Below the pieces are notes generated by a model that saw only the letters and a list, made by a program, of their open reading frames with translations, made no database searches and was not told where the DNA came from. Of a stretch of DNA of 64,000 bases, positions 17,870-26,781 are shown piece after piece. Position numbers and translations under genes: made by a program. Numbering within the stretch: position 1 is the stretch's first letter; the number at the start of each line of letters is the position of its first letter. This DNA comes from Pleomorphomonas oryzae DSM 16300 (GTDB lineage: Bacteria > Pseudomonadota > Alphaproteobacteria > Rhizobiales > Pleomorphomonadaceae): positions 372,001 to 436,000 of the forward strand of contig NZ_AUHB01000003.1 of the NCBI RefSeq assembly GCF_000422965.1, written 5' to 3'.

Positions 17870-18430
17870 ATGACGTCGATCCGACGGCGCATTCTGTTTC
17901 GCCTGTTCGCAGCTGCCATGACGGTTCAGCTCTTCCCTGGCATGGCGCAAGCGACAGAGACAAAGACGGTATCGCCGGTTGAAACCGACGCCACCAGTCA
18001 TTCCGGTCTCGAAATGCGGGCGCTGACCGAAGAGGCGCGCCAATATTGCGTCAATATCCGCGATGTCGCCGCCGATGCCCGGTTCGCCTGGCAGAAATCG
18101 ACCCTGGAAGCGCTCGACAAACGCGTTGCCGAGCGGATCGCCGCCCTCGAGGCCAAGAGAGCCGAGTATGAGGCTTGGCTCAAGAAGCGCGAGGATTTTC
18201 TGGCCGCTGCCCGCGACGATATCGTCGCCATCTATTCAAAGATGAAGCCGGAAGCCGCGGCTGGCCAGCTGACTGCCCTCGACGACGATATGGCGGCGGC
18301 CGTGCTTGCCCGGCTCAACGCGCGCGCCTCCAGCGCCATTCTCAACGAAATGGAACCCGCCCGCGCCTCACAGCTCGCCAGCGCGCTTGCCGGCATGACC
18401 GAACTGTCCGCCAAAGGAGACACCCCTTGA
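17870..18430 (+). CDS. motE: MotE-type MotC chaperone with MgtE N-like domain
   Basis: MotE is a periplasmic chaperone for the motility protein MotC in rhizobia. The 186-residue product has an N-terminal hydrophobic signal (residues about 8-27), a coiled coil (about 78-118) and a C-terminal MgtE-N-like helical region containing AIYSKMKPEAAAGQLTALDD and AAAVLARLNARASSAILNEM. Its position between flgI and flgH is the rhizobial one. The stop overlaps the flgH start (TTGA). Confidence 0.85.
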   Translation: MTSIRRRILFRLFAAAMTVQLFPGMAQATETKTVSPVETDATSHSGLEMRALTEEARQYCVNIRDVAADARFAWQKSTLEALDKRVAERIAALEAKRAEYEAWLKKREDFLAAARDDIVAIYSKMKPEAAAGQLTALDDDMAAAVLARLNARASSAILNEMEPARASQLASALAGMTELSAKGDTP

Positions 18431-19110
18431 AGCGCGCCCTGCTTCTTATTGCCGGTCTGACGCTGGCCGGTTGCAATACCTCCAATGATCTCAATACGGA
18501 ACCGACGATGTCTCGGGTCGGCGCTGCACTGCCGCTCAACGCGCTGGCGCCCGAACAGGCCATGTTCCGCGATCCCAACTCCACCTACGTTCGCGGTGGA
18601 GAGGGGTTGTTCCGGGACTCTCGCGCCCATCAGGTCGGCGACGTTCTCACTGTTCTGATCCAGATGAATGACAAGGCTGCCCTCGACAATTCGTCGGAGC
18701 GTTCCCGCGTTTCCAGTGCCGGCTTCGGCGCCGGCTTCGGCTTTTCGGTCGATGGCAGTGGTTCCGACGCCAGCCTCAATGGCAGTGCCAACTCAACCTC
18801 GAAATCAAAGGGCGAAGGTGCCGTCGAGCGTTCCGAGGCGATCAAGGTCACCTTGGCAGCCGTCGTCACCAGCGTCCTGCCCAACGGCAACCTGATCATC
18901 TCAGGCTCGCAGGAAATGCGCGTCAACTTCGAGATGCGGGTCGTCAACATCCAGGGCATCGTCCGCCAGCGCGACATCTCCGGCAACAACGTCGTTCCCT
19001 ACGAAAAGATCGCCGAGGCGCGCATTTCCTATGGCGGCCGTGGCCGATTGACCGAGGTGCAGCAGCCAGGTGTGCTGCATCAGATCTACGACCGCGTGGC
19101 TCCGTTCTGA
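18427..19110 (+). CDS. flgH: FlgH, flagellar L-ring lipoprotein
   Basis: FlgH forms the outer-membrane L ring. The 227-residue product has a lipoprotein signal with lipobox LAGC (Cys16). The mature part includes SRAHQVGDVLTVLIQMNDKA and the C-terminal RQRDISGNNVVPYEKIAEAR that are characteristic of FlgH. TTG 18427 is chosen because it gives exactly the lipoprotein signal and overlaps the motE stop; the open frame extends further upstream but lies inside motE. Confidence 0.94.
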   Translation: MKRALLLIAGLTLAGCNTSNDLNTEPTMSRVGAALPLNALAPEQAMFRDPNSTYVRGGEGLFRDSRAHQVGDVLTVLIQMNDKAALDNSSERSRVSSAGFGAGFGFSVDGSGSDASLNGSANSTSKSKGEGAVERSEAIKVTLAAVVTSVLPNGNLIISGSQEMRVNFEMRVVNIQGIVRQRDISGNNVVPYEKIAEARISYGGRGRLTEVQQPGVLHQIYDRVAPF

Positions 19111-19118
19111 GAGGCAGT

Positions 19119-19643
19119 ATGGCCAAGCTCTCGCTCACTGCCGCCCGCGAAGCGGCTCCCGCCGAAGCTGAGACAGAAGTGCGCCGGCTACCGCCGCCCG
19201 AGCGCGGCACAGTGTTGAAGCCGGCGCTCTTTCTGACAATTCTGGCCGTAGCGGCTGGTCTGGGCCTCGGCATCCACCTCGTGCGTTATGCACAGGTCGC
19301 CGATGCCAGCAAACAGCAGAACGCGACGGCAACGGGGGAGGCCGATTCCCGTACCTCACGCCTGTACCGGCTGAAGCCAATCGTCACAAATCTTTCTGAT
19401 CCCGCCAACGTCTGGTTACGCCTCGACGCAGCGATCGTCTTTGAAGACGAGATGCCCAACTCGGAGGTCATCGCGGCGAAAATCTCCGAGGATCTCCTGG
19501 CTTTTCTCAAGACGCTGAAAGTCGGGCAGCTTGAGGGCGCCACCCAGCTCCAGCATCTCCGCGAGGACCTCAAGGATCGCGTTGCCATCCGTTCGGGCGG
19601 CGATGTGAAGGACCTCATCATCGAAAGCCTGGTGGTCCAGTGA
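19119..19643 (+). CDS. fliL: FliL, stator-associated basal body protein
   Basis: FliL is a single-pass inner-membrane protein that stabilises or regulates the stators. The 174-residue product has a membrane helix at about residues 32-52 and a periplasmic domain that begins RLYRLKPIVTNLSDPANVWL and ends DLIIESLVVQ, the usual FliL C-terminus. It overlaps fliP by GTGA. Confidence 0.9.
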   Translation: MAKLSLTAAREAAPAEAETEVRRLPPPERGTVLKPALFLTILAVAAGLGLGIHLVRYAQVADASKQQNATATGEADSRTSRLYRLKPIVTNLSDPANVWLRLDAAIVFEDEMPNSEVIAAKISEDLLAFLKTLKVGQLEGATQLQHLREDLKDRVAIRSGGDVKDLIIESLVVQ

Positions 19644-20413
19644 AGAAACTTCTGCTCGCCGCCCCTCTGCTGGCCGCTCCTCTGCTCGTCGTCATGAGCG
19701 CGCCGGCATTTGCTCAGATTCCCGGACTCGGTACCGGCATACCTGACCTCAGTTCCCTGATCCCGGCCGGCGAAGGATCGGCCTCGGGCCGTATCGTCCA
19801 GCTTGTTGCCCTCTTGACCGTGCTGTCGGTGGCGCCGGGCCTGCTGATCATGGTGACGAGCTTCACCCGCATCGTCGTCGCATTATCCTTCCTTCGTTCC
19901 GGCATCGGTTTGCAGACGACACCGGCCAACCTCATCCTGATCAGCCTGGCGCTGTTCATGACCTTCTATGTCATGGCACCGACCTTCGACCGGGCCTGGA
20001 CCGATGGCGTGCTGCCACTGACCAAGAACGAGATTTCCGAAGAAGTCGCCTTTGAGAAGATCTCCGATCCCTTCCGCGATTTCATGGCGCAGCGTGTCCG
20101 CGACAAGGACCTGAAGCTGTTCGAAGATCTTGCTGTCGAGCATCTCGGCGTCAAGGCGGACAGTGGTGCGACGCCGCTCAGAGTGCTGATTCCCGCCTTC
20201 ATGATCTCCGAACTTCGACGCGGCTTCGAGATCGGCTTCCTGATCGCCCTGCCCTTTCTGGTGATCGACATGATCGTGGCGACGCTCACCATGTCCATGG
20301 GCATGATGATGCTGCCTCCAACCGTATTGTCGCTGCCCTTCAAGGTGCTGTTCTTCGTGCTGATCGATGGCTGGAACATGCTGATTGGTGGACTGGTTCG
20401 GTCATTTTTCTAG
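19640..20413 (+). CDS. fliP: FliP, flagellar export gate protein
   Basis: FliP is the core of the FliPQR export gate. The 257-residue product has a cleavable signal peptide (about residues 1-25, APAFA) and the diagnostic SFTRIVVALSFLRSGIGLQT, then four hydrophobic helices, with ELRRGFEIGFLIALPFLVID near the C-terminus. It starts with GTG 19640 overlapping the fliL stop. A strong terminator follows, closing the flgB-fliP operon. Confidence 0.96.
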   Translation: MKKLLLAAPLLAAPLLVVMSAPAFAQIPGLGTGIPDLSSLIPAGEGSASGRIVQLVALLTVLSVAPGLLIMVTSFTRIVVALSFLRSGIGLQTTPANLILISLALFMTFYVMAPTFDRAWTDGVLPLTKNEISEEVAFEKISDPFRDFMAQRVRDKDLKLFEDLAVEHLGVKADSGATPLRVLIPAFMISELRRGFEIGFLIALPFLVIDMIVATLTMSMGMMMLPPTVLSLPFKVLFFVLIDGWNMLIGGLVRSFF

Positions 20414-20437
20414 CGGCGACAGTTTCTTGCACTCAAG

Positions 20438-20468
20438 AGCCCGCTCCAGCGCCGGAGCGGGCTTTTTT
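20438..20468 (+). terminator. Intrinsic terminator after fliP
   Basis: AGCCCGCTCC (20438-20447) pairs with GGAGCGGGCT (20454-20463), followed by a run of Ts to 20468. It separates the flgB-fliP operon from the flagellin gene. Confidence 0.92.
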
Positions 20469-20532
20469 GCATTTCGGCACGTGGCGTTTCCTCTGAAAAA
20501 GCCCAGAAAAGCCATTTCGCCGCGCGTCAGCT

Positions 20533-20544
20533 TCACGCAAGCCT
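20533..20544 (+). promoter_or_regulatory. Shared flagellar upstream motif before flagellin
   Basis: TCACGCAAGCCT matches TCRSRCAAGYYT. It lies about 136 bases before the flagellin start, which would leave a long untranslated leader if transcription begins nearby. Confidence 0.4.
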
Positions 20545-20643
20545 CATCGAGCAAGGTGAGGCCATGGCAGGTTGGATCGCTCAGCGAACCAAGAGGATCC
20601 AAGGGCATGATGCCGCTCCTGTCATCCCGGTGAAAACCCGGAA

Positions 20644-20672
20644 TGTCCCATCTCACTAATCCAAAAGGGACA
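20644..20672 (+). promoter_or_regulatory. Flagellin leader hairpin that includes the ribosome binding site
   Basis: TGTCCC (20644-20649) can pair with GGGACA (20667-20672). The only Shine-Dalgarno-like sequence before ATG 20680, AAAAGGGA, lies in the right arm. Folding would therefore hide it. In Caulobacter and rhizobia FlbT acts on flagellin mRNA leaders; whether that applies here is inference. Confidence 0.4.
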
Positions 20673-20679
20673 TACGAAA

Positions 20680-21705
20680 ATGGCCAGCCTTCTGACCAAC
20701 GCCGCGGCAATGACCGCCCTCCAGACCCTCGCGTCCACCAACAAGTCGCTCGACACGACGCAGCACCGCATTTCCACCGGTCTGCGCATCTCGTCAGCTT
20801 CCGACGGTGCCGCTTATTGGTCGATTGCCACCACCATGCGTTCCGACAACAAGTCGCTGTCTGCTGTGCAGGACAGCCTTGGCCTCGGCGCCGCTACGGT
20901 GGACGTGCAGTACACCGCCCTTGACGCCACCGTCAATCAGCTGACCGAAATCGGCAAGCTGCTCGTCAGCGCCAAGACCCCGGGCGTCAACCGCGGCCAG
21001 ATCCAGCAGGACATCAAGGCCCGTCTCGGCCAGATGAACTCCATCGCTTCGTCGTCGGTGTTCAACAGCGAGAACTGGCTGTCGGTGGACTCGTCTGCTG
21101 CCAACTATAACAAGGACAAGTCGGTCGTCGCCTCCTTCTCGCGTGTCGGCGATGCGATCTCCATCGAGACGATCAAGGTCGACGTCGACCAGATCAAGCT
21201 CTACGACGCCAGCACGACCGCTGCCGCCACGGGCACCGCTCCGACCGCCGATGCCGCTGGCATGGCTGCTGGTGCGGTAAAGATCGGCGGAGAGGGTCTG
21301 TTCGACTCCACGTGGGGTATTACAACCTCCAACGGTGCGGCGACGCCGGTCTATACGGCCCAGACGCTGAAGATCAAGGACCTCGACATCTCCGCGCTGA
21401 CCGACTCGGCCGGCGACCAAGAGAAGCTGTCGGCCTATATCTCGATCGTCGACGGCGCTCTCAGCAAGCTGACCGACAGCGCCTCCAACCTGGGCGCCGT
21501 CAAGAACCGCATCGACACGCAGAAGGACTTCGTGCAGTCGCTGACCGATGCCATCGGTCGCGGTATCGGCCAGCTCGTCGACGCCGACATGAACGCTGAA
21601 TCGACCCGCCTCCAGGCGCTGCAGACCCAGCAGCAGCTCGGTATCCAGGCGCTGTCGATCGCCAACTCCAACAGCCAGAACATTCTGTCGCTGTTCCGCG
21701 GCTGA
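20680..21705 (+). CDS. Flagellin
   Basis: This is the filament subunit, exported through the flagellar type III system. The 341-residue product has the conserved rhizobial flagellin N-terminus (MASLLTNAAAMTALQTLAST, then TGLRISSASDGAAYW) and a C-terminal D0/D1 region with SNLGAVKNRIDTQKDFVQSL and the end NSQNILSLFRG. The surface-exposed centre (about residues 150-245) is short and Ala/Thr-rich. Only one flagellin gene is visible here; others may lie outside. Terminators stand on both sides, so it is probably monocistronic. Confidence 0.95.
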   Translation: MASLLTNAAAMTALQTLASTNKSLDTTQHRISTGLRISSASDGAAYWSIATTMRSDNKSLSAVQDSLGLGAATVDVQYTALDATVNQLTEIGKLLVSAKTPGVNRGQIQQDIKARLGQMNSIASSSVFNSENWLSVDSSAANYNKDKSVVASFSRVGDAISIETIKVDVDQIKLYDASTTAAATGTAPTADAAGMAAGAVKIGGEGLFDSTWGITTSNGAATPVYTAQTLKIKDLDISALTDSAGDQEKLSAYISIVDGALSKLTDSASNLGAVKNRIDTQKDFVQSLTDAIGRGIGQLVDADMNAESTRLQALQTQQQLGIQALSIANSNSQNILSLFRG

Positions 21706-21737
21706 GCGAACACCACCCGCTCGAAGTCGCACGGAAG

Positions 21738-21766
21738 CCACGCCCCTCGGGGCGTGGTTTTTCTTT
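21738..21766 (+). terminator. Intrinsic terminator after flagellin
   Basis: CCACGCCCC (21738-21746) pairs with GGGGCGTGG (21749-21757) and is followed by TTTTTCTTT. Confidence 0.92.
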
Positions 21767-21777
21767 AGAGGCAATGC

Positions 21778-21813
21778 TCGCGCAAGTTTGCCGAACGACA
21801 CTGAGCCCTAGAC
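21778..21813 (+). promoter_or_regulatory. Shared flagellar upstream motif before fliF
   Basis: TCGCGCAAGTTT (21778-21789) matches TCRSRCAAGYYT, and CTAGAC follows at 21808-21813, as upstream of motA but 12 bases further away. It lies about 80 bases before fliF, the first gene of the fliF-transglycosylase operon. Confidence 0.45.
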
Positions 21814-21870
21814 GACCCAGCCGCCCGCCGGCTTCGCCCCTGACGCAACGGACCGCATCGAGATCGACAG

Positions 21871-23535
21871 ATGACCGCTCGCGAACACGCAGAAACCCTC
21901 TGGATCAACCTTCTCGACCTTGGTCCCCGGCGGCTCGCCGCCTTGGCGATGGTCGCCGTCACCATGATGGCGTTGATCGCAGGCTCCGCCTATTACCTGA
22001 GCCGCCCTCAATATACGGTGCTTTATACCGGCCTCGAGAACGGCGACGCCTCGCGGATCGGTTCGGCACTCACCGATGCCGGCATTTCTTTCGACGTCAG
22101 CTCCGATGGCGCCACGGTCTATGTGACGCCGGCCCAGACCTCACAGGCACGCATGCTGCTTGCCGAGAAGGGCCTGCCGCATAGCGCGGCCGCTGGTTAC
22201 GAGCTGTTCAACGAGCTCGGTTCGCTCGGCCTCACATCCTTCATGCAGGAAGTGACGCGCGTACGCGCTCTCGAAGGTGAGCTCGCCCGCACCATTCAGA
22301 CCATGAAGGGCGTCAAGGCGGCGCGCGTCCATATCGTGCTGCCCGATCGCGGTTCCTTCCGGCGCGACCAGCAGCCGCCGTCAGCTTCGGTGATCATCCG
22401 CACCGACGTGCCCGACGACGTCCGCATGGCCGAGGCGATCCGCCAACTGGTGGCCGGCGGCGTGCCCGGTCTCGGCGTCGATCACATCACCGTCCTTGAC
22501 ACCGAAGGCAGCGTGCTTGCCTCGGGCGAAGATGCGACATCCCTGCCCGGCAGCAAGACCAACCGGCTGGAACGGACGGTTGCAACCGGCATCGAGGCCA
22601 ACATCCGTCATGCGCTGACGCCTTATCTCGGCTCGGAGAATTTCCAGATCAGCGTTGCCGCCGAGCTCAACACCGATCGCACGCACACCAACCAAACTCT
22701 GTTCGATCCGGAGTCGCGGGTTGAACGTTCGGTGCGCACCGTGCGCGAGAGCGGCAACACCCAGAACTCCAGCCAGGATCCGCCGACCACCGTCGAACAG
22801 AACCTGCCCGAGGAAACCGTACAGGCGACCAACCCCGGCGATCGCTCCAGCGAGGAAAATCAGCGCCGCGAAGAGCTGACCAACTACGAGATATCGACCA
22901 CCACCAAGGAAGTGATCAGCGACGGTTATCAGGTCAAGTCGCTGTCGGTGGCGCTGATCGTCAATCGTGCCCGCATCGCCCAGTCGCTCGGGGAAAAGCC
23001 CACCGCCGAGGCGATCGACGCCCGCGTCAAGGAAATGAGCAACCTCGCGGCATCCGCGGCTGGCCTCAACGAGAAACGCGGCGACCATATCCAGGTGACG
23101 GCTGTCGATTTCGCCGACAATTACGCCGACATGCAGCCGGTGCCGCCGCTGACCTTCAAGGATGTTCTGCTGCGCCAGGCCGGTACCGTCGTCAATGCGG
23201 TCGCCATTCTCGCTGTTGCACTACTGCTCATCTGGTTCGGCCTGAGGCCGGCGATGAACGCTCTTCTGCCGCGTCTCGAGACCAAGACCGAAGAGAAGGA
23301 AGCTGCCACAGCGCTGGCCGACGCTTCGAGCGAGGCGGTTGCCGCCCTTGCCGGTGCCAGCCAGACGGCCCTGCCCAGCGGCGAAGGCGCCGGCGGCATG
23401 CAGCACCTCATCGAGGACATGAACGCCCGCATGCGCAATTCGCCGCTCAAGGTGCTGGAGCAACTCGTCGAAATGGACGAGGAGCAGGCTGCGAGCATCC
23501 TCAGGCAGTGGATGAGTGAAGAGGAAGCTGCCTGA
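21871..23535 (+). CDS. fliF: FliF, MS-ring protein
   Basis: FliF forms the MS ring, the base of the flagellum. The 554-residue product has two membrane helices (about residues 25-45 and 437-457), the YscJ-like ring-building domain between them (LYTGLENGDASRIGSALTDA, then ALEGELARTIQTMKGVKAAR), and a C-terminal FliG-binding segment ending LRQWMSEEEAA. The fliH-like gene overlaps by one base. Confidence 0.97.
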   Translation: MTAREHAETLWINLLDLGPRRLAALAMVAVTMMALIAGSAYYLSRPQYTVLYTGLENGDASRIGSALTDAGISFDVSSDGATVYVTPAQTSQARMLLAEKGLPHSAAAGYELFNELGSLGLTSFMQEVTRVRALEGELARTIQTMKGVKAARVHIVLPDRGSFRRDQQPPSASVIIRTDVPDDVRMAEAIRQLVAGGVPGLGVDHITVLDTEGSVLASGEDATSLPGSKTNRLERTVATGIEANIRHALTPYLGSENFQISVAAELNTDRTHTNQTLFDPESRVERSVRTVRESGNTQNSSQDPPTTVEQNLPEETVQATNPGDRSSEENQRREELTNYEISTTTKEVISDGYQVKSLSVALIVNRARIAQSLGEKPTAEAIDARVKEMSNLAASAAGLNEKRGDHIQVTAVDFADNYADMQPVPPLTFKDVLLRQAGTVVNAVAILAVALLLIWFGLRPAMNALLPRLETKTEEKEAATALADASSEAVAALAGASQTALPSGEGAGGMQHLIEDMNARMRNSPLKVLEQLVEMDEEQAASILRQWMSEEEAA

Positions 23536-24158
23536 TGCTCCGTTCGGCCATCGACGTACTCACCATCTTCGACCTCGACCGGCCAGATCCACCGCCGGTG
23601 AAACTTGAAGCCGAACCACCGATCGAACCGCTCGGCTATTCCATTGCCGAAGAGATCGAGCGTCGGGTGGCTGAGGCAGTTGCCGCGGTGAGAGCGGAGG
23701 AACGCGCCGACGCCGAATGGCAGCTGACCGAAGCGCTGGCCGAACAGGCGAGATCGCTGCAAGCCGAACACGAAGCCGCTCGCAGAGCCTGGGCCGAAGA
23801 GCAGTCCGAACGGATTGCCAGCGCTATCGACGATCGGTTTGCGGTGCTCCGCAAACAGCTCGGCGTCGCCGCGGCCCGTGCCCTCCGACCGTTTCTCGTC
23901 GAGCGGCTGGTCGACCGGTCGATCGACGACCTTGCCAGCTGCGTCGACCGCTTGCTGAGCGACAGCGCGGCGCCGCCCCTGCAGATTACCGGTCCGGCCG
24001 ATCTGCTGGATCGCTTGGCCGAAAAGCTGGGTGGGCACGCTCCCTCCATCGCTTTTCGCCCTGACGGCCGTGCGGACATCATCGTGACGGCGGGTGAGAC
24101 CCTGATCGAGACCCGCCTCCAGGAATGGGTCGCCCGCCTCCTTCCCATTGAAGAGTGA
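23535..24158 (+). CDS. fliH: FliH-like flagellar export ATPase regulator
   Basis: FliH binds FliI and anchors it to the C ring. The 207-residue product has a long charged helix (about residues 38-110, with many Ala, Glu and Arg) and a C-terminal alpha/beta domain (about 120-205, including PDGRADIIVTAGETLIETRL) like FliH/YscL. Sequence conservation is low, as usual for this family in rhizobia. Position between fliF and motB agrees with the rhizobial order. Confidence 0.75.
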   Translation: MLRSAIDVLTIFDLDRPDPPPVKLEAEPPIEPLGYSIAEEIERRVAEAVAAVRAEERADAEWQLTEALAEQARSLQAEHEAARRAWAEEQSERIASAIDDRFAVLRKQLGVAAARALRPFLVERLVDRSIDDLASCVDRLLSDSAAPPLQITGPADLLDRLAEKLGGHAPSIAFRPDGRADIIVTAGETLIETRLQEWVARLLPIEE

Positions 24159-25600
24159 GCACCATGAGTGCCGAACCCACGGAAATCATCTTCGTCCGCC
24201 GATCGCTGCATCGCAGAACCGAGCTCCCCCAACACGGCGTCTGGAAGATCGCCTATGCCGACTTCATGACGGCGATGATGGCCTTCTTTCTGGTGATGTG
24301 GCTGATCAACGCCACCGACCAGAAGACGCGCGAGGCGGTCGCGAGCTACTTCAACCCGATCAAGCTTGCCGAAGCGACGGTCGATAAAAAGGGCCTGCGC
24401 GATCCGCTCGAAACCGAGAAAGAGGGCAAGCCCGACGGCAAGGACCAGCGGTCGTCCGTGAAAAGTGTCGACGACACTCTTGAGGGATACAGCCAGACGC
24501 TCGATAAACCGAACGAACGTAAGCCGCGCTATTCGGAAGCCGCGCTGTTTGAAGATCCTTATGCCGTGTTGGCTGCCTTGGTCGCCGGTTCGGAGCCCAA
24601 TCAATCGGCCGACAACGTCGGCGCTTTTGAAACGCTCGGCCAGTCCGGCGAACCCGGTCTCAACGGCGGCGACGCCCAGCGCGATCCCTTCGATCCCGTC
24701 TATTGGAAAATGTCGCACAAACCGTCGCCGCAGGACGGCGACGAAACCGGCGGCAGTGACATTGTCGCCCAGAACACAGCCGATACGCCGGCTGTCGCAC
24801 AACCCGTCGCGACCAAACCCGAAACCAGTGCAAAGACCGAGGCGAAAGAGGTCACTCCACCCATTCCCCTTGCCAAGCCGCCCATCGAAAGCTTGGCAAA
24901 GAGTCCAGAAACGGCGGCGACACCTGTCACTCCACCTTCGCCACCACCACCTGCTCTTGCAAATGAGGCGAAGGACAGCCAGACCGTCGCCAAGCTTTCA
25001 ACACCGGAACAGACGCCCCCCGCAGCGGCGAACGGACAGGAAAAGCAGGCGATTGCCGAGGACAAACCAGTCGCCAAGGAGGCCGAAAAATCGGTCGCCG
25101 GTGCTTCTCTCGCCAGTGCCGAGCCCATTCAAGCCAGGCAAGGCGCTGATGCGAAGACGCTTGGTAACGATATCCAGGCCGCCGTCGGCAACATCGGTCC
25201 GACACCCGGCATCGAAGTGACCGCCGCACCCGAGGGGCTGTTGGTAACGCTGATGGACGAACGGAAATTCGGCATGTTCGCTGTCGGCTCGGCCGAGCCG
25301 GAGCCAGAACTCATCCGCACCATCGACGCCATTGGCAAGCTGATCGAGAAGCGACCTGGCAAGATCGTCGTGCGCGGCCACACCGACGCCCGGCCATTCC
25401 ACAGCAAGGACTATGACAACTGGCGCCTGTCCACCGCCCGCGCCCACATGGCCTACTACATGCTGGTGCGCGGCGGCGTTCCCGAAGCGCGCTTCGAGAA
25501 GATCGAGGGCTACGCTGACCACTGGCTGAAAAATGCCGGTGACCCCGAGGCGCCGGAAAATCGTCGCATCGAGATCCTGATCCGGGAGACGCCAACTTGA
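24155..25600 (+). CDS. motB: MotB, flagellar stator protein with OmpA-like domain
   Basis: MotB carries the ion-binding aspartate and anchors the stator to peptidoglycan. With the GTG 24155 start (overlapping the fliH stop) the product has 481 residues; ATG 24164 is an alternative. The membrane helix contains YADFMTAMMAFFLVMWLI, with Asp36 as the likely proton site. A long Pro/Ala/Lys/Thr-rich periplasmic linker (about residues 170-340) leads to the OmpA-type domain, marked by VVRGHTDARPFHSKDYDNWR. Rhizobial MotB has such an extended linker, thought to interact with MotC. Confidence 0.95.
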   Translation: MSTMSAEPTEIIFVRRSLHRRTELPQHGVWKIAYADFMTAMMAFFLVMWLINATDQKTREAVASYFNPIKLAEATVDKKGLRDPLETEKEGKPDGKDQRSSVKSVDDTLEGYSQTLDKPNERKPRYSEAALFEDPYAVLAALVAGSEPNQSADNVGAFETLGQSGEPGLNGGDAQRDPFDPVYWKMSHKPSPQDGDETGGSDIVAQNTADTPAVAQPVATKPETSAKTEAKEVTPPIPLAKPPIESLAKSPETAATPVTPPSPPPPALANEAKDSQTVAKLSTPEQTPPAAANGQEKQAIAEDKPVAKEAEKSVAGASLASAEPIQARQGADAKTLGNDIQAAVGNIGPTPGIEVTAAPEGLLVTLMDERKFGMFAVGSAEPEPELIRTIDAIGKLIEKRPGKIVVRGHTDARPFHSKDYDNWRLSTARAHMAYYMLVRGGVPEARFEKIEGYADHWLKNAGDPEAPENRRIEILIRETPT

Positions 25601-26781
25601 ACCGCTGCGCCCTCCTCCTCATCGCGCTCCTAGCCGCCAGCCCGCTCGCCGCTGCAGACACGCCGCCCGACACCATTCCGCCCTTTGAGATGGTGCGGAC
25701 GCTGCAAACGCTGCAGGCGCAAATCGCCGACGGCAACGCTGCCGCCGTTGCTGCCCAGCGCGAGCTGCTCGGCGTCATGGAAAGCAAATTCCTCGCGGCG
25801 GACCCCACGGTCTGGCAGGATGGGCGCAACGCGCGGGCGGCGGTCACCTACACGCTTTCCGGCGGCAACCCCAGGCTGTTGCGTGGCCTTCTCACCCTAA
25901 GCCCACCGATTGCCGTCGATGCCAATCTTGCCGCAGGAGCGCTCGCCTATATCGAAAACCGGGAGGATGAAGCCCGCAAGCGGCTGTTGCCGCTTGATGC
26001 CCGCTCCCTGCCGACTTCGCTCGGCGGTCAGGTGGCGCTGGTCCAGGCAGGTCTCGTCGCCCGTGAGGATCTCAACCGGGCTGTAGGCTTGCTTGACGAT
26101 GCCCGCCTGTTGATGCCGGGCACGCTGGTGGAAGAGGCGGCGTTACGCCGCGAGGTGTTCCTGGTCGCCCAGACCGGCAACCTCGATCGTTTCGAGTTCC
26201 TGTCTCGCCAGTATCTCCGTCGTTTCAGCACATCCATCTACGCCGAGGATTTTCGCCAGCGCTTTTCGACGGCCATCGCCAGGCTCGGCATCGCCGATGG
26301 CGACGACCGCTTTCCGCGCCTTGAGACGATCCTCAAATCCTCCGATCCCGAGAACCAGCGGGCACTATTCCTGCAGCTCGCTCAGGCCGCCGTCGTTCAT
26401 GGGAAACTCAGTACCGCACGCTCGGCAGCCGCCGACGCGGTAAAGCTGGCTCCACTCGGCGGTAGCGACGCCATGCGAGCCGGCCTTTACGACGCGGCTG
26501 CTTCGATTATCGCCGGTAACGACATTGGCGAGGTGCAGAAGCGCCTTTCGAGCCTCAACCGCCGCCAGCTCAGCCGGCGCGATGCCGACCTGCTGGATGC
26601 CGCCGTTGCCGTCGCCACCGCCGTTGGCGAGGCGCCGGCCGTGCCGACACCGCTCGAACCTGTCTCCACTGTGGCTGCGGATGCCAAGCGCGGCGACGAT
26701 TGGGTGACCGGCACCATGCGGGCCGCCGAAGCGGACCTTTCGACCGTGGATGCCCTCCTCGAAAAGGCGAATAGCCCATGA
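25597..26781 (+). CDS. motC: MotC, periplasmic motility protein
   Basis: MotC is a rhizobial periplasmic protein needed for motor function through MotB. The 394-residue product has a signal peptide (about residues 1-20, SPLAAA), and its body is alpha-helical with TPR-like pairs. The opening PPFEMVRTLQTLQAQIADGN agrees with the family. TTG 25597 overlaps the motB stop (TTGA) and gives the full signal peptide. It overlaps fliK by ATGA. Confidence 0.9.
   Translation: MNRCALLLIALLAASPLAAADTPPDTIPPFEMVRTLQTLQAQIADGNAAAVAAQRELLGVMESKFLAADPTVWQDGRNARAAVTYTLSGGNPRLLRGLLTLSPPIAVDANLAAGALAYIENREDEARKRLLPLDARSLPTSLGGQVALVQAGLVAREDLNRAVGLLDDARLLMPGTLVEEAALRREVFLVAQTGNLDRFEFLSRQYLRRFSTSIYAEDFRQRFSTAIARLGIADGDDRFPRLETILKSSDPENQRALFLQLAQAAVVHGKLSTARSAAADAVKLAPLGGSDAMRAGLYDAAASIIAGNDIGEVQKRLSSLNRRQLSRRDADLLDAAVAVATAVGEAPAVPTPLEPVSTVAADAKRGDDWVTGTMRAAEADLSTVDALLEKANSP

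Noticed and set aside
20414-20679. Sigma-28 type promoter before flagellin
   Set aside because: I looked for a TAAAGTTT and GCCGATAA pair with correct spacing and did not find a convincing match.
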